NCBI GenBank assembly: GCA_019421345.1
Contig: JAHZFL010000015.1
Coordinates: 15,068-79,067 of the forward strand
Reading direction: 5' to 3'
Length of the DNA: 64,000 nt
Source of the DNA: Roseburia sp.
Lineage (GTDB): Bacteria > Bacillota > Clostridia > Lachnospirales > Lachnospiraceae
In this document: positions 34,489-43,932 of the stretch, piece after piece
How positions within the stretch are numbered: position 1 is the first letter of the stretch
Layout of the letters: the number at the start of each line of letters is the position of its first letter
Translations under genes and position numbers: made by a program
The notes under the pieces: generated by a model
Databases searched by the model: none
Seen by the model: only the letters and a program-made list of their open reading frames with translations
Told to the model about the DNA's origin: nothing

Positions 34489-36666
34489 TCAATTCTGCGG
34501 CAATTCGCCGCCTGGTATCCCTTCCTCCGGCGCAGCCTCACCAGGTGGCTCTGCTCCTTCCTCACCCTGCGGCCGGGAAAGCGGAGACGTTCCCGCCTCC
34601 GGCACAGCCTCACCAAGCGGCTCTGCTCCTTCCTCATCCTGCGGCTGCGGAACAGTCTGCTCCAAAAAGGCATCCGACATCTGCGCATACGGCAAAAATG
34701 CCAACGGCTCCTTCCCCTTATGCGCCTGCTCCATAAAACTCTGCCAGATTTCTCCCGGATATGTATAGCCCATCAATCCCTCAAGCTTTCGCGGCATATC
34801 GTATCCTACCCAAACGCTCGTCGTGTAATATCTCGTATATCCCGCAAACCAGCCGTCCTTTTGCTCATTCGTCGTTCCTGTTTTTCCGGCACACGGCATA
34901 TCCTTAAGCCCCAGACCTTTTCCCGTACCGCTTTTGAATACCCCTGTCAAAACATCCGTCATCATACGCGCAGCATTCTGTCTGTAAACCTGTTTTTCCT
35001 CCTGCGCAGAAACGTATACCTCATTTCCAGAAGCGTCCAGCATTTTTACAATGCAGGTGGGCACACGATATTTTCCGTCATTGGCGATCGCCGCATAGCC
35101 CGCCGCCATCTCAAGCGCCGATACACCGTTTGTAAAGCCTCCAAGCGCTGCCGCCGGACGATAATCCTGTGCGTCCAGCTTTGCAAAATTCATCTCTTTT
35201 AAATAGGAAAGCCCCTTCTCCGGCGAGAGCTGCTCCAACATTCTCCATGCGATTGTGTTGATCGATCTCTCAACCGCCGTACGCACAGTCGTCTCTCCTA
35301 TATAAGCACCGTTTGCGTTTCTTGGTCCATCCTCGATCGGCTCGTCCACAACCACACTCTCCGGCGTATAATTCTGCTCAAACAGCGGCGTATACACAAG
35401 CAGAGGCTTGATCGCGCTGCCCGGCTGGCGAAAGCTCTGATACGCACGGTTTAAGGTATATCCTGCAAAATCCTGTTTCCGTCCTCCTACCATCGCCTGC
35501 ACATATCCGGTTTCATTATTGATGCATACCGCAGACGCCTGCAATTCATAAACGCCCTCCTCGTTGACATCCGAAAATCGGGAAAGCGCATCATCAATCG
35601 TCTGCTGAAGCTCGTCCTGAAGCGCAAGATCAAACGATGTATAAATCTGGTAGCCACCCGTGTAAAGCTTCTGCTGACACTCTGCATAAAGCGCGTCATA
35701 GCTTTCATCATATGCCTCCCGCTCCGCCTCCGTGGCAAAGGAATACCGAAATGCAAACCCGCTCTGCTCCATCAGCGCCCGTGTCGCACAGTAATACGCA
35801 TATGTCTCCACATAATCGTTCTTCTGTGCAGCCTCCGCGCGCTCCAGTATAATCTCCTCCGTGGCGGCGGAAATATACTCGCTCTCCGAAATTTTCCCGT
35901 CCTCCGCCATATTTTCCAGGATCCGGTTCCGGCGTGCAAGCGTATTGTCCATATTGGTCAGCGGATCATAAAGCGTCGGGTTATTGGGAATCGCACATAA
36001 AAAAGCAATCTGCGACAAGCTCAGTTCGTCCACGCTCCGGCTAAAATAGCCCCTGCTCGCCGACTGGATACCGTAATACCCATGCCCGAAATAAATATTG
36101 TTCAGATAAAACTCTATGATCTCGTTCTTTGTATATTTTTTTTCCAATGCCCGCGCAATAAAAATTTCTTCCACCTTTCTCTGCCATGTTTTCTCCTGCG
36201 AAATGAAAATATTGCGCGCAAGCTGCATTGTGATCGTACTGCCGCCCTGCGTGACCCTTCCGTTCTCAAGCATTGCCTTAAATGCCCGCAAAAGCGCCCG
36301 GTAATCAACGCCGTCATGACGGTAAAACTTTTTGTCCTCGATACTGACGATCGCATCCACTGCATCAGGCGGAAGCTGCTCGTACATCAGATAATACGAT
36401 TCCTTTGTACCCTTTAAGGTGGAAATAACACTCCCGTCGGCAGCATACACAAGGCTCGTCTGACTTCCGCGAAAAGTCTCTGCCGAAGACTCGCGCACCA
36501 GCTTTTCTGCCTCCGCCCTAAGCGCCCGCACCTCCGGTCCGTAGGTACTGTACAGGTAGTATACACCGCCTGCCATCAGCAGCAAAAAGAGCGCGAACTG
36601 TATCTTAAAGAAAATGCGGAATTTACGGAATTTTTTATGCTTATGCTTTTTCTTTTTTTCTGCCAA
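34489..36666 (-). CDS. Class A penicillin-binding protein (PBP1A type)
   Basis: Bifunctional cell-wall synthase, about 725 aa from a TTG start (AGAGGTG upstream). A cytoplasmic Lys-rich head and one membrane anchor (about 24-44) are followed by a GT51 transglycosylase domain (IEDKKFYRHDGVDYRAL, GGSTITMQLARN). The transpeptidase domain has SxxK (RQPGSAIKPLL), SxN (ERSINTIA) and KTG (GKTGTTNEQKDGW). The last 60 residues are a Pro/Glu/Gly-rich tail made of two near-identical repeats, a likely recent tandem duplication. Confidence 0.93.
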   Translation of the reverse strand: MAEKKKKHKHKKFRKFRIFFKIQFALFLLLMAGGVYYLYSTYGPEVRALRAEAEKLVRESSAETFRGSQTSLVYAADGSVISTLKGTKESYYLMYEQLPPDAVDAIVSIEDKKFYRHDGVDYRALLRAFKAMLENGRVTQGGSTITMQLARNIFISQEKTWQRKVEEIFIARALEKKYTKNEIIEFYLNNIYFGHGYYGIQSASRGYFSRSVDELSLSQIAFLCAIPNNPTLYDPLTNMDNTLARRNRILENMAEDGKISESEYISAATEEIILERAEAAQKNDYVETYAYYCATRALMEQSGFAFRYSFATEAEREAYDESYDALYAECQQKLYTGGYQIYTSFDLALQDELQQTIDDALSRFSDVNEEGVYELQASAVCINNETGYVQAMVGGRKQDFAGYTLNRAYQSFRQPGSAIKPLLVYTPLFEQNYTPESVVVDEPIEDGPRNANGAYIGETTVRTAVERSINTIAWRMLEQLSPEKGLSYLKEMNFAKLDAQDYRPAAALGGFTNGVSALEMAAGYAAIANDGKYRVPTCIVKMLDASGNEVYVSAQEEKQVYRQNAARMMTDVLTGVFKSGTGKGLGLKDMPCAGKTGTTNEQKDGWFAGYTRYYTTSVWVGYDMPRKLEGLMGYTYPGEIWQSFMEQAHKGKEPLAFLPYAQMSDAFLEQTVPQPQDEEGAEPLGEAVPEAGTSPLSRPQGEEGAEPPGEAAPEEGIPGGELPQN
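34521..34645. repeat. Tandem repeat coding the PBP C-terminal tail
   Basis: Two copies of about 50 bp, starting near 34525 and 34597, give the protein units DEEGAEPLGEAVPEAG and GEEGAEPPGEAAPEEG. The period is 72 bp, so copy number can change without breaking the frame. Confidence 0.75.
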
Positions 36667-36683
36667 CAGACACACCTCTTTCC

Positions 36684-38255
36684 CTAATTTCCTATGTCAA
36701 TTCTATAATAGTCAATGCCAAGCTCACGCAAAAGCAGCTCCTCGCGCCTCTGGCAGGTAAACAAAAGCACCTGATTTCCAAGACCCGCAAGCACCCGAAG
36801 CGTCTGTGCAAGACGCTGATCATCATACATGACAAACGCATCGTCCAAAAAAACAGGCATTGCCTCCTCACGAGTCACAACCCGCCCCGCCGCAAGACGC
36901 AGCGCCAGATAAAACTGCTCCAGTGTTCCGCGGCTTAATGCCTCCGGCGTCACCTCTTTTCCCTCCGTCTTTGCCCATAGGATACCGCTCTCATCCACAC
37001 GGATGCTGTCATAAGTGCCTCCCGTAAAGGCTGAAACAAGACGCGACACCTCACTGTTTAAGGTATCGCCCGCCTCCTCGTAGAACTCACGCGAAAGAGT
37101 GAAAATCTCATTCGCCGCAAGCTCTGCCGCATCTATCTCACGCTGCAGCTCACACTCCGTATCTCCCGGCGCTTCAAGCTCCTTAAGCTGCTCTCCGATA
37201 TTAAAGAAACGTGTTTCCTTCTCCGCAAGAGACTCCTCCAGCAGCAAAAGCAGCTCCTCTGCCGGCTGCCCCCGCTGTGCCTTAGGTGACTCCTCTGCCG
37301 GCTGTACCGTTTGCCCCGCCTGCCCGCTTCGCTGTTCTCCCCTGCGGCAGACGACCGCGCAGACCAAAAGAAAAAAGGCAAGAAACCCAAGCCCGCCTGC
37401 CCCAAAGAGCAAAGGGAAACCTGCTGCCGGAAGCTTCCTTCCGGCTAACAGCAACAACACCATCCCGACAAACAGTCCGCCCGCCGCCAAAAACATTTTC
37501 CCGCTGCGTTCCCGCCGGGACGGCGGATCCGTCTGCTCCGGCAATGGAATGAGCTGCTCCGACATCGGTTCTTTCGCAAGCTTCCTTCTCGCATCGTTTA
37601 AATCCTCCTGCTGCTTTCGGTAATCCCTCGCAAGCCATTCCTGCTCCGCGCGAAGCGCACGGATACGTTCTTCCCGCTCCTCCCGCAGCTTTTTTTGCTC
37701 TGCTGCAAGCCTGCGCTTCTTTTCCCGCAGCTTCTCCACCGCCTGTGTCACCCGCAAGCCCGCATTGCCGCTCTCAGCCGCATCCGATAAATATTCTGCC
37801 AGCGTATCCGAAAGCTCCTTTCCCGTCGCCGCTCCCGACTGTGGAATATCAAAGGTATTTGCAAAGGTCTCCTTATGTATGCCGCCAAGCAGCATGGTAA
37901 GATCGCCGTAGGCAACCGAAAGCTCCTCGCCGTCCGCCTCATTTCGCAAAATGTCCCTCTTTTCTCTGTGATAGAAATTCCGTTCCAGATAAAACGGACG
38001 TCCGCCGACCGCAAACCGGAGCGCGCCGCTGTAATAGGCGGGCGCATGCCACGGCTCATAACGGCGGTAGCCGCTCACCGCGCTTCCCCTGCCTCTGCCC
38101 TTTTCCATACCAAACAGCATCGCAGTCAAAAAATCGTGCAGCGTTGTTTTTCCCGCCTCATTTGCTCCATAGATAACGTTGATCCCCGGAGCAAATGTTA
38201 TCTTTTTATTCATCAGCTTTCCAAAGCTGAAAATCTCTGCTTCCTTTATCTGCAT
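36684..38255 (-). CDS. Short SbcC/YhaN-like ATPase
   Basis: 523-aa SMC/Rad50-type AAA protein. The N-terminal half has Walker A GANEAGKTT near residue 33 and a coiled-coil stretch (about 165-230). The C-terminal half carries the signature LSRGTLEQFYLALRLA and Walker B PVFLDDAFVMYDD. It also contains two hydrophobic segments (about 255-300) in place of the long coiled-coil and zinc hook. YhaN and SbcC are normally 900-1,100 aa, so this is a compact form. It follows the SbcD-like nuclease gene. Confidence 0.8.
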   Translation of the reverse strand: MQIKEAEIFSFGKLMNKKITFAPGINVIYGANEAGKTTLHDFLTAMLFGMEKGRGRGSAVSGYRRYEPWHAPAYYSGALRFAVGGRPFYLERNFYHREKRDILRNEADGEELSVAYGDLTMLLGGIHKETFANTFDIPQSGAATGKELSDTLAEYLSDAAESGNAGLRVTQAVEKLREKKRRLAAEQKKLREEREERIRALRAEQEWLARDYRKQQEDLNDARRKLAKEPMSEQLIPLPEQTDPPSRRERSGKMFLAAGGLFVGMVLLLLAGRKLPAAGFPLLFGAGGLGFLAFFLLVCAVVCRRGEQRSGQAGQTVQPAEESPKAQRGQPAEELLLLLEESLAEKETRFFNIGEQLKELEAPGDTECELQREIDAAELAANEIFTLSREFYEEAGDTLNSEVSRLVSAFTGGTYDSIRVDESGILWAKTEGKEVTPEALSRGTLEQFYLALRLAAGRVVTREEAMPVFLDDAFVMYDDQRLAQTLRVLAGLGNQVLLFTCQRREELLLRELGIDYYRIDIGN

Positions 38256-38305
38256 CTGTTCTCTGTCTCCACACTCCCGCCGGATTTATCCGCCGCAGCA
38301 CCGCC

Positions 38306-39358
38306 CTACAGCTCATAGCCCAAAAGTGCGTTTACGCCGTAGGCAAGCGCCCGCTCCGTCAGCTCATCCGTTCCCTGACGCTGCATCCTTTTGATATAAG
38401 CGCCGAGAATCGAATCCTCATGCTCCTCCAAAAGCCTGTCATAATCATGCGCAGGCTTAAGCTCCTCTTTTATATCCACAATGCGGTCAAGACCGCGCAG
38501 CTTACTCAGATCATAGGTGATTTCCGGATCTTTTGTCCCCGCCAGCGTCAGACAAAAATACTGATATGCCGGACGCTTCTCCAAAAGCCCCTGCACCCAT
38601 GCAGTAATCGCACGCTCTGTCGTATCTGCATTGACCTCATACGTCTCATGGCAATATTCACATTTTCTGATCGGATGAAATACCGCCTCTGCTCCTTCCT
38701 TTGTCAGCCTTCCCATCCAGTAGCCGTGCATTCCCGTATCATTTCTGTCCGTCGGCTCAAGGCTTCCTGCCATGACCGCCCTGCCCTCTGCCAGCCAACC
38801 GCCCTTATGAATATGCCCTGCCGCTACATAGTCAAAGCCATTGCGCACCAGCGTTTCCGCCGCAAACGGAATGTGACGTTCATCGCCGCCATGCGCCATC
38901 AAAATATGAATCCGGTCGTTCTCCTTTGGAAAAGCCGCATCATATTTCCGCTCTCTGATCTCCCGATGCCAGTAGCTGCATCCGTAAACCGCAGTCCCAA
39001 GCTCCGGAAATTCAAAGCAATCGATTTCCTCGCGCCGGAACAAATACACGTTGTCTGCCCATGGGTAAGTCAGATAATAGGACTTCTCCCTCAGATAATC
39101 GTGGTTTCCTGCCACAAGCATAACGCGCGTTCCCGGAATAAGCCGAAACAGCGCGTCCACCTCCTTGATCTCCTTCTTTAACGGCTGCCCATGAAAAAGA
39201 TCGCCCGTAATAAATAAAAACTCCGGCTGCTGCTTTTGCGCCGTTCGGATAACCTGCTCAAAGGAGTCCCAAATATCCTGTTTACGTTTGCTGCTCCATG
39301 ACCGTCCGGTATCCGGCGCAACGCCAAGATGGACGTCGGAAATATGTATAAATCTCAC
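38306..39358 (-). CDS. SbcD/YhaO-like DNA repair nuclease
   Basis: 350-aa metallophosphoesterase of the Mre11/SbcD group. Metal motifs are all present: HISDVHLG, GDLFHGQ, AGNHDYL, HGGDERH and GHIHKGG. The start is taken as GTG (RFIHISDVHLG) because GAGGAG lies 6 nt before it; the ATG six codons upstream overlaps that site. With the next gene it forms a nuclease-ATPase pair for double-strand break or hairpin processing. Confidence 0.87.
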   Translation of the reverse strand: MRFIHISDVHLGVAPDTGRSWSSKRKQDIWDSFEQVIRTAQKQQPEFLFITGDLFHGQPLKKEIKEVDALFRLIPGTRVMLVAGNHDYLREKSYYLTYPWADNVYLFRREEIDCFEFPELGTAVYGCSYWHREIRERKYDAAFPKENDRIHILMAHGGDERHIPFAAETLVRNGFDYVAAGHIHKGGWLAEGRAVMAGSLEPTDRNDTGMHGYWMGRLTKEGAEAVFHPIRKCEYCHETYEVNADTTERAITAWVQGLLEKRPAYQYFCLTLAGTKDPEITYDLSKLRGLDRIVDIKEELKPAHDYDRLLEEHEDSILGAYIKRMQRQGTDELTERALAYGVNALLGYEL

Positions 39359-39427
39359 ATGCCTCTCCTCACTCATCCAAACATATTTTCTATGTTTTAT
39401 TTTACACGCTCCCGCCGGATTATACAA

Positions 39428-39459
39428 GAACTGCTGACAATTCTTTTGCCAGCAGTTCC
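39428..39459 (-). terminator. Hairpin after spoVT
   Basis: GAACTGCTG-GCAAAAGAATTGT-CAGCAGTTC followed by TTGTAT, just past the spoVT stop codon. The T-run is poor. Confidence 0.5.
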
Positions 39460-39465
39460 AGCTTC

Positions 39466-40011
39466 CTACTGTTCCATCTGTCTGCCCAAAAAACCGGCAG
39501 CGGCAGCCACAAGCTTGCTCTCTGTTTCCGTCATCTTTGTTTCTTCCTTCGAGCAGAGCGCCACCGCGCCGATCGCATCCCCCTGACAGATGATCGTGCT
39601 GACTGCCTGATGATGATAGGCCCCTCCGTCATCTGCCGATAACCGGATAAAGGAGGAATCGTCCTTTGAGGCAAGAAAGCTTCTGCGCTCTCCGATTGCA
39701 GACTCAAGCTGCGGACTGATCGGCTTCCCCTCAAACTCTCTTTTGCCGTTTCCCGACGCTGCGATGATGTGATCGCAGTCGGTGATGAGTACCAGATGCC
39801 CCGTCGTCTGCGCAAGACTTTCCGCATACTCTCCCGCAAACTGCCCCAACTCCCCGATCGGAGAATATTTCTTTAAAATAATCTCCCCCTCCCGGTCGGT
39901 AAATATCTCAAGCGGATCTCCCTCCCGGATCCTTAACGTGCGCCGGATTTCTTTTGGCACGACGATTCTTCCGAGATCATCTATCCTTCTAACGATTCCT
40001 GTTGCCTTCAT
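39466..40011 (-). CDS. spoVT: Stage V sporulation protein T
   Basis: Forespore transcription regulator, 181 aa. The N-terminal AbrB-like swapped-hairpin domain has MKATGIVRRIDDLGRIVVPKEIRR, and residues about 55-178 form the GAF-like domain. The start is the ATG after GGAGG (an A/T spacer follows). In Bacillus it is made under sigma-G in the forespore and tunes late spore genes. Its presence marks the host as a spore former or a descendant of one. Confidence 0.95.
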   Translation of the reverse strand: MKATGIVRRIDDLGRIVVPKEIRRTLRIREGDPLEIFTDREGEIILKKYSPIGELGQFAGEYAESLAQTTGHLVLITDCDHIIAASGNGKREFEGKPISPQLESAIGERRSFLASKDDSSFIRLSADDGGAYHHQAVSTIICQGDAIGAVALCSKEETKMTETESKLVAAAAGFLGRQMEQ

Positions 40012-40020
40012 ATAAAAAAT

Positions 40021-40082
40021 TCCTCCATCTACTGTACTTTCCATTTCTGGAAATAGTATCTGTAAATGGAGGAATTTTATAC
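40021..40082 (-). promoter_or_regulatory. Sigma-G-like promoter and inverted repeat of spoVT
   Basis: GTATA (40082-40078), 17-bp spacer and GATACTA (40060-40054) match the sigma-F/G consensus (GNATR, CATNNTA) with one mismatch. Two further features overlap: the 12-bp inverted arms AAATTCCTCCAT and ATGGAGGAATTT, the second of which contains the ribosome site, and the palindrome TTTCCA-TTTC-TGGAAA around the -10 and start. Confidence 0.5.
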
Positions 40083-40751
40083 TCATTTTTCTTCACATGA
40101 CTCCAAAAAATCCCTGATCTCCGCCGGCGTTTTCACAAACAGTTCCCCGCCGCAGTTCCGCAGAAAAGCTTCACTGCGGAAGCCCCATAAAACGGAGATG
40201 CACGGCAGTCCGGCATTTTTTGCCGTCATAACGTCAACCTCAGAATCGCCCACATAAAGGGCTGTCTCCTTTGGCATTCCAAGCTCGCCCAACGCCCGAT
40301 AAACCATGTCAGCCGCCGGCTTTTTTGCAACACCCTCTGTCTCACCGATCGCAACCGGAACGATTCCCTCAAAATAAAGCTCCGCCAGTTCTTTGACCGC
40401 GCTATCCAGCTTATTGGAGACAATCGCCAGTGCATAGCCGTCTCTTTTTAATTGCCGCAGCAGCGGTAAAATGCCGTCATACGCCCTTGTCTTATCATTA
40501 CAATGCGATCCGTAATATTCCTTAAACGCCGCAAACGCCGCCGCAAAACATGAATTTTTCTCACCGTTCGGCACAGAGCGCTCCATCAGACGATACACGC
40601 CGTTTCCGACAAACTCGCGCACCTCGTCAATAGAGTGCTCCGGCAGCTCCGTTTTACGCATGGCGTAATTGACTGCATCCGTGAGATCCTCCAGGGTATC
40701 AAGTACTGTTCCGTCCATATCAAAAATAATTGTTTCGTATTTTCTTTTCAT
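40083..40751 (-). CDS. HAD family phosphatase (phosphoglycolate phosphatase type)
   Basis: 222 aa from MKRKYET after GAAGGATGAC. Motif I IIFDMDGTVLDT, motif II (AIVSNKLDSAV), motif III Lys (GVAKKPA) and motif IV VGDSEVDVMTAKNAG are complete. It resembles Gph and PgmB-like phosphatases; the true substrate is not fixed. A hairpin at 40797-40827 separates it from the LTA-synthase-like gene. Confidence 0.88.
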   Translation of the reverse strand: MKRKYETIIFDMDGTVLDTLEDLTDAVNYAMRKTELPEHSIDEVREFVGNGVYRLMERSVPNGEKNSCFAAAFAAFKEYYGSHCNDKTRAYDGILPLLRQLKRDGYALAIVSNKLDSAVKELAELYFEGIVPVAIGETEGVAKKPAADMVYRALGELGMPKETALYVGDSEVDVMTAKNAGLPCISVLWGFRSEAFLRNCGGELFVKTPAEIRDFLESCEEK

Positions 40752-40796
40752 GTCATCCTTCCTTCCCATGCGATCCATGAACAAAGCTTCCTACCA

Positions 40797-40827
40797 AGCA
40801 AAAACCCATGCGCCGGTTTTTGCCTCC
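40797..40827 (-). terminator. Hairpin between the LTA-synthase-like and HAD phosphatase genes
   Basis: Minus-strand arms GCAAAAACC and GGGTTTTTGC around a 7-nt loop. The T-run lies inside the stem rather than after it, so termination efficiency is uncertain. Confidence 0.4.
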
Positions 40828-40856
40828 GCGATCTATAGCCTCTCTTTCTGCTGCTC

Positions 40857-42803
40857 CTACGATTTCTGCTCTTTCAGATAAGGAAAAAATATCTCGCTTT
40901 GATCCCTCTTGTCAAACATATTATTGTATTGAAGTATCTCGTATCTTTGAAGCCACTCTGCCTCCTCTCCCACTGCGTCCTCCAGATGAAGAAATTTTCC
41001 CTTCGATTTGGAATAGTAGCCGCGGGAATTAATCGCCGGGATCTCCTGTCTAAGCTCAAGCAAAAACCGGTCGTACGCCGAAAGCGGCAAGCCCGCCCGC
41101 TCAAGCGCCATTGACGAAAGGAAATTTAAGCTTGTGATCTCTACCGCTTCCTCGGCGCTCTCATAATTCGTCCAGATAAAAAACGGCACGGTATAGAGCG
41201 CCTGCAATTCATCTGTCGTCAAGCCCGACAAGCCTTTGCCGTTGAGATACGGGTAAAAGCTTGCGGACAGGCTTGGCTGATGATCGCCAAAGAAAACAAT
41301 TTCCACAGGCTCATCCACATGCTCAAAATAATTGATGAGATATTCCAGCGCAGCATCGCTCTCATGCACCAAAGAAAGGTACTGGTCGACGTCGGGATAA
41401 TTCAGCCCAAGCATCCGCACCTGCTCGTCAAAATTGCCATATTTCTCCGTATAGCCGCCATGATTCTGCATGGAGATACTCATGATAAACAGCTCCTCAT
41501 TTGCCGCCCGGCTCTCATAACGCTCAATAATGCTCTCATACAGCTCCCGATCGGTGATATACTCACGCAGCAGCTTTGTCTGGTCAAAATCCTCCAGAAA
41601 ATACATCTCATCAAACCCCATATTCGGGTAGACCTTATTCCTGCTCCAGCCCGTCTCGTAGTACGGATGCATCGCAACACAGGTATAGCCCTCGTTTTTC
41701 AGATTGGAAACTATTGAGGTCGGCGTATCCGAAATATACTGCTGATAGACAACCGAACCGCCCGGCAAAAACGCCATGGAATTACCGGTCATAAACTCCC
41801 ATTCAGAATTTGGCGTCTTTGCCCCAAACACCGAAGAAAGGGCATAGCCTTTTATCGTATTTTCCGTCAGCGAATCATAAAACGGCGTCAGCTCCTGATT
41901 GGTGGAAAAGTCCCCCACAACGCTAAGGTCTGCATACGACTCGCTCATGATCACAATGACAGTCGGCTTTTCCTCTTTGCCCTCCGCTTGGTTTTCCCTG
42001 CCCTCATACTGCTCCTCAAGCGCTTTTACTGCCTCCGCCGAATATCCGTCCGGCTCACTCACAAAGCAGTCACGGATGCTCAGCATAAAGTTAAGCAGAT
42101 AACCGTTGCGGTAGCTTCCCTTCTGCTCCCACGTCTCCGTCACAAGATATGCACTTTTCTCTCCGACATAAACGCAGCTAAGCACCGCCAGCGAGACACA
42201 GACAGCCGCCAGCCACCCCCTCTTTTCAAAGGTGAGCGGAAGCTTTCGCACCAGCGCAACATACAGCACCGACAAAAGTATGACGTAGCCCGCCCTGTCA
42301 TCAAGCACAAACTCATAATTTCCTGCCACCGACAGACCTGTCTGGATAGATTTCAGATCACTGAAAATAAACTCATTTCCACGAAACAGATATACAAAAT
42401 AATTGACACCCGCCAAAAGCATCAGCAGCGTATATGAGATCGCACAGGCAAGTCCCGCATGCTTTGTGACCGCCTGCACCGCCAGAAAGACTACAAGCGC
42501 GCACACGATATTCAAAAGCATCTTTTCCTGCGAAATCTTGGCGCGCAGCTCTGCATCCAGCAGCAGATACTGCATCAGATAAGCGGTAAAGATACTGCTG
42601 CCGCCGATCAGAAAAATCGCCCAAAGCCAAGACAGCTTCGGTTTCCCCGAAAGCTCCATACCCGTAATGCCAAAATAAAGCGCGCCAAAGCCGATCCACA
42701 CATATACGGCAAGCCCGATCTGAAAACAAAGAACTCCCGCCAGTACCAGCGCTGCCGCAGCTTTTATGATATTTTCTTTTTTCCAACAAAATTTTATCTT
42801 CAT
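40857..42803 (-). CDS. LTA synthase family sulfatase-fold membrane enzyme
   Basis: About 648 aa with five N-terminal transmembrane helices (about 15-235) and an external sulfatase-fold domain from about residue 280. Motifs IVIMSESYAD, the catalytic-Thr region AKTPNSEWEFMTGNS, and DDQPSLSASFYP-like metal ligands (FFGDHQPS) fit phosphoglycerol transferases that build lipoteichoic acid or modify glycans. The start is ATG or a GTG three codons earlier; neither has a strong ribosome site. Confidence 0.85.
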   Translation of the reverse strand: MKIKFCWKKENIIKAAAALVLAGVLCFQIGLAVYVWIGFGALYFGITGMELSGKPKLSWLWAIFLIGGSSIFTAYLMQYLLLDAELRAKISQEKMLLNIVCALVVFLAVQAVTKHAGLACAISYTLLMLLAGVNYFVYLFRGNEFIFSDLKSIQTGLSVAGNYEFVLDDRAGYVILLSVLYVALVRKLPLTFEKRGWLAAVCVSLAVLSCVYVGEKSAYLVTETWEQKGSYRNGYLLNFMLSIRDCFVSEPDGYSAEAVKALEEQYEGRENQAEGKEEKPTVIVIMSESYADLSVVGDFSTNQELTPFYDSLTENTIKGYALSSVFGAKTPNSEWEFMTGNSMAFLPGGSVVYQQYISDTPTSIVSNLKNEGYTCVAMHPYYETGWSRNKVYPNMGFDEMYFLEDFDQTKLLREYITDRELYESIIERYESRAANEELFIMSISMQNHGGYTEKYGNFDEQVRMLGLNYPDVDQYLSLVHESDAALEYLINYFEHVDEPVEIVFFGDHQPSLSASFYPYLNGKGLSGLTTDELQALYTVPFFIWTNYESAEEAVEITSLNFLSSMALERAGLPLSAYDRFLLELRQEIPAINSRGYYSKSKGKFLHLEDAVGEEAEWLQRYEILQYNNMFDKRDQSEIFFPYLKEQKS

Positions 42804-42935
42804 AATAACCACTATTTTATCATGACTCGCAGGTTTGTCAATTTTTCCGCTTTCCTTTTCACAAAAAAATCCAAATTACCTGCCGATCCCCTTTACTTCT
42901 TTGAAAATCGACAGGAAATACCCTTGCACCAAAAA

Positions 42936-42981
42936 TATCCGCCAAAGAAAGACCTGTTATCCTGTCTTTCTCTGGCGGACT
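42936..42981 (-). terminator. Terminator after the hydroxyacid dehydrogenase gene
   Basis: CCGCCA-AGAAAGAC arms close a 10-nt loop and are followed by ATATTTTTGG on the minus strand. Confidence 0.75.
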
Positions 42982-42999
42982 TCCTCTGCCTTATCAGTA

Positions 43000-43932
43000 T
43001 CACTCAAAAAATTCTCTGATGTTTTGCTCCACCTGCTTCATCAGACGTGTCCGCGCCTCCACGCTCGCCCATGCGATGTGCGGTGTGATGATGAGCTTTC
43101 CGCTGTCCTTGATCTCCCGCAGCGGATTATCCGCCGTCATCGGCTCTGCCGTCAGCACATCCAGCCCCGCAGCCGCAATCTCGCCGCTCTTTAGCGCCTC
43201 CGCCAGATCGCTCTCCACAACGATCGGTCCTCTGCCGAGATTTAAAAAGATCGCGCTACGCTTCATCCTGCGGAAGGCATCGGCATTCATCAGGTGCTCC
43301 GTATTCGCGTCTAACGGCGCGTGCACCGACACTATGTCGGACTGCGCCAAAAGCGTATCAAAATCCACACGCGCATAACCGGGCGCATCATGCTTGCCGG
43401 AGGTAGAATAATAGATCACACGGCAGCCAAACATCCCTGCGATATCCGCTACCCTGCGTCCGATCGCACCAAGACCGACCACGCCCCACGTCCTGCCGTT
43501 TAACTCATGGAAGGCCCTTGCAAAATGCGTAAACATCGTATCTGCAACATATTTTTCAGACTTTACATAATCGTCGTAATAAGGAAGCTTCTCCCACAGA
43601 TAAAAAAGCAGCGCAAAGGTGTGCTGCGCCACCGTCTCTGTCGAATATCCGGCAACATTGCGCCATGCGATTCCCTGCTGATCCAGATAAGCTTTATCAA
43701 GATTATTGGTTCCTGTTGCCGTCACGCATACCAGCCTCAAATGCGAAGCCTCTCCGATCGTCTGCTCATTGACCAAAACCTTATTTAACACGATAACATC
43801 CGCGTCTCTCGTCCGGCTGCGTGCCTGTTCGGGCGTAGAATATTCGTATTTTACGACTTCCCCCAATTGCCCGAAGCCGGATAGGTCAATATCATCACCG
43901 ATCGTCTTTGCATCTAAAAATACGATTTTCAT
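43000..43932 (-). CDS. D-2-hydroxyacid dehydrogenase
   Basis: 310-aa NAD-dependent enzyme of the glycerate/hydroxypyruvate reductase group. The dinucleotide fold GVVGLGAIGRRVADIA, the catalytic Arg region (NLGRGPIVVESDLAEAL), Glu and the terminal TPHIAWAS His motif are present. Likely substrates are hydroxypyruvate, glyoxylate or another 2-oxoacid. It overlaps the NfeD gene by 4 nt. Confidence 0.88.
   Translation of the reverse strand: MKIVFLDAKTIGDDIDLSGFGQLGEVVKYEYSTPEQARSRTRDADVIVLNKVLVNEQTIGEASHLRLVCVTATGTNNLDKAYLDQQGIAWRNVAGYSTETVAQHTFALLFYLWEKLPYYDDYVKSEKYVADTMFTHFARAFHELNGRTWGVVGLGAIGRRVADIAGMFGCRVIYYSTSGKHDAPGYARVDFDTLLAQSDIVSVHAPLDANTEHLMNADAFRRMKRSAIFLNLGRGPIVVESDLAEALKSGEIAAAGLDVLTAEPMTADNPLREIKDSGKLIITPHIAWASVEARTRLMKQVEQNIREFFE

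Noticed and set aside
33777..35202. Long plus-strand frames opposite glcK and the PBP gene
   Set aside because: They overlap conserved catalytic regions on the other strand and have no recognisable protein features.
36686..36699. A third copy of the AATTTCCTATGTCA stem-loop repeat
   Set aside because: The match is the coding end of the ATPase gene (IDIGN-stop), has no inverted partner and does not extend into the loop sequence.
42459..43019. Plus-strand frame of 186 codons at the end of the LTA-synthase-like gene
   Set aside because: It is mostly the complement of the transmembrane region and runs through the dehydrogenase terminator.
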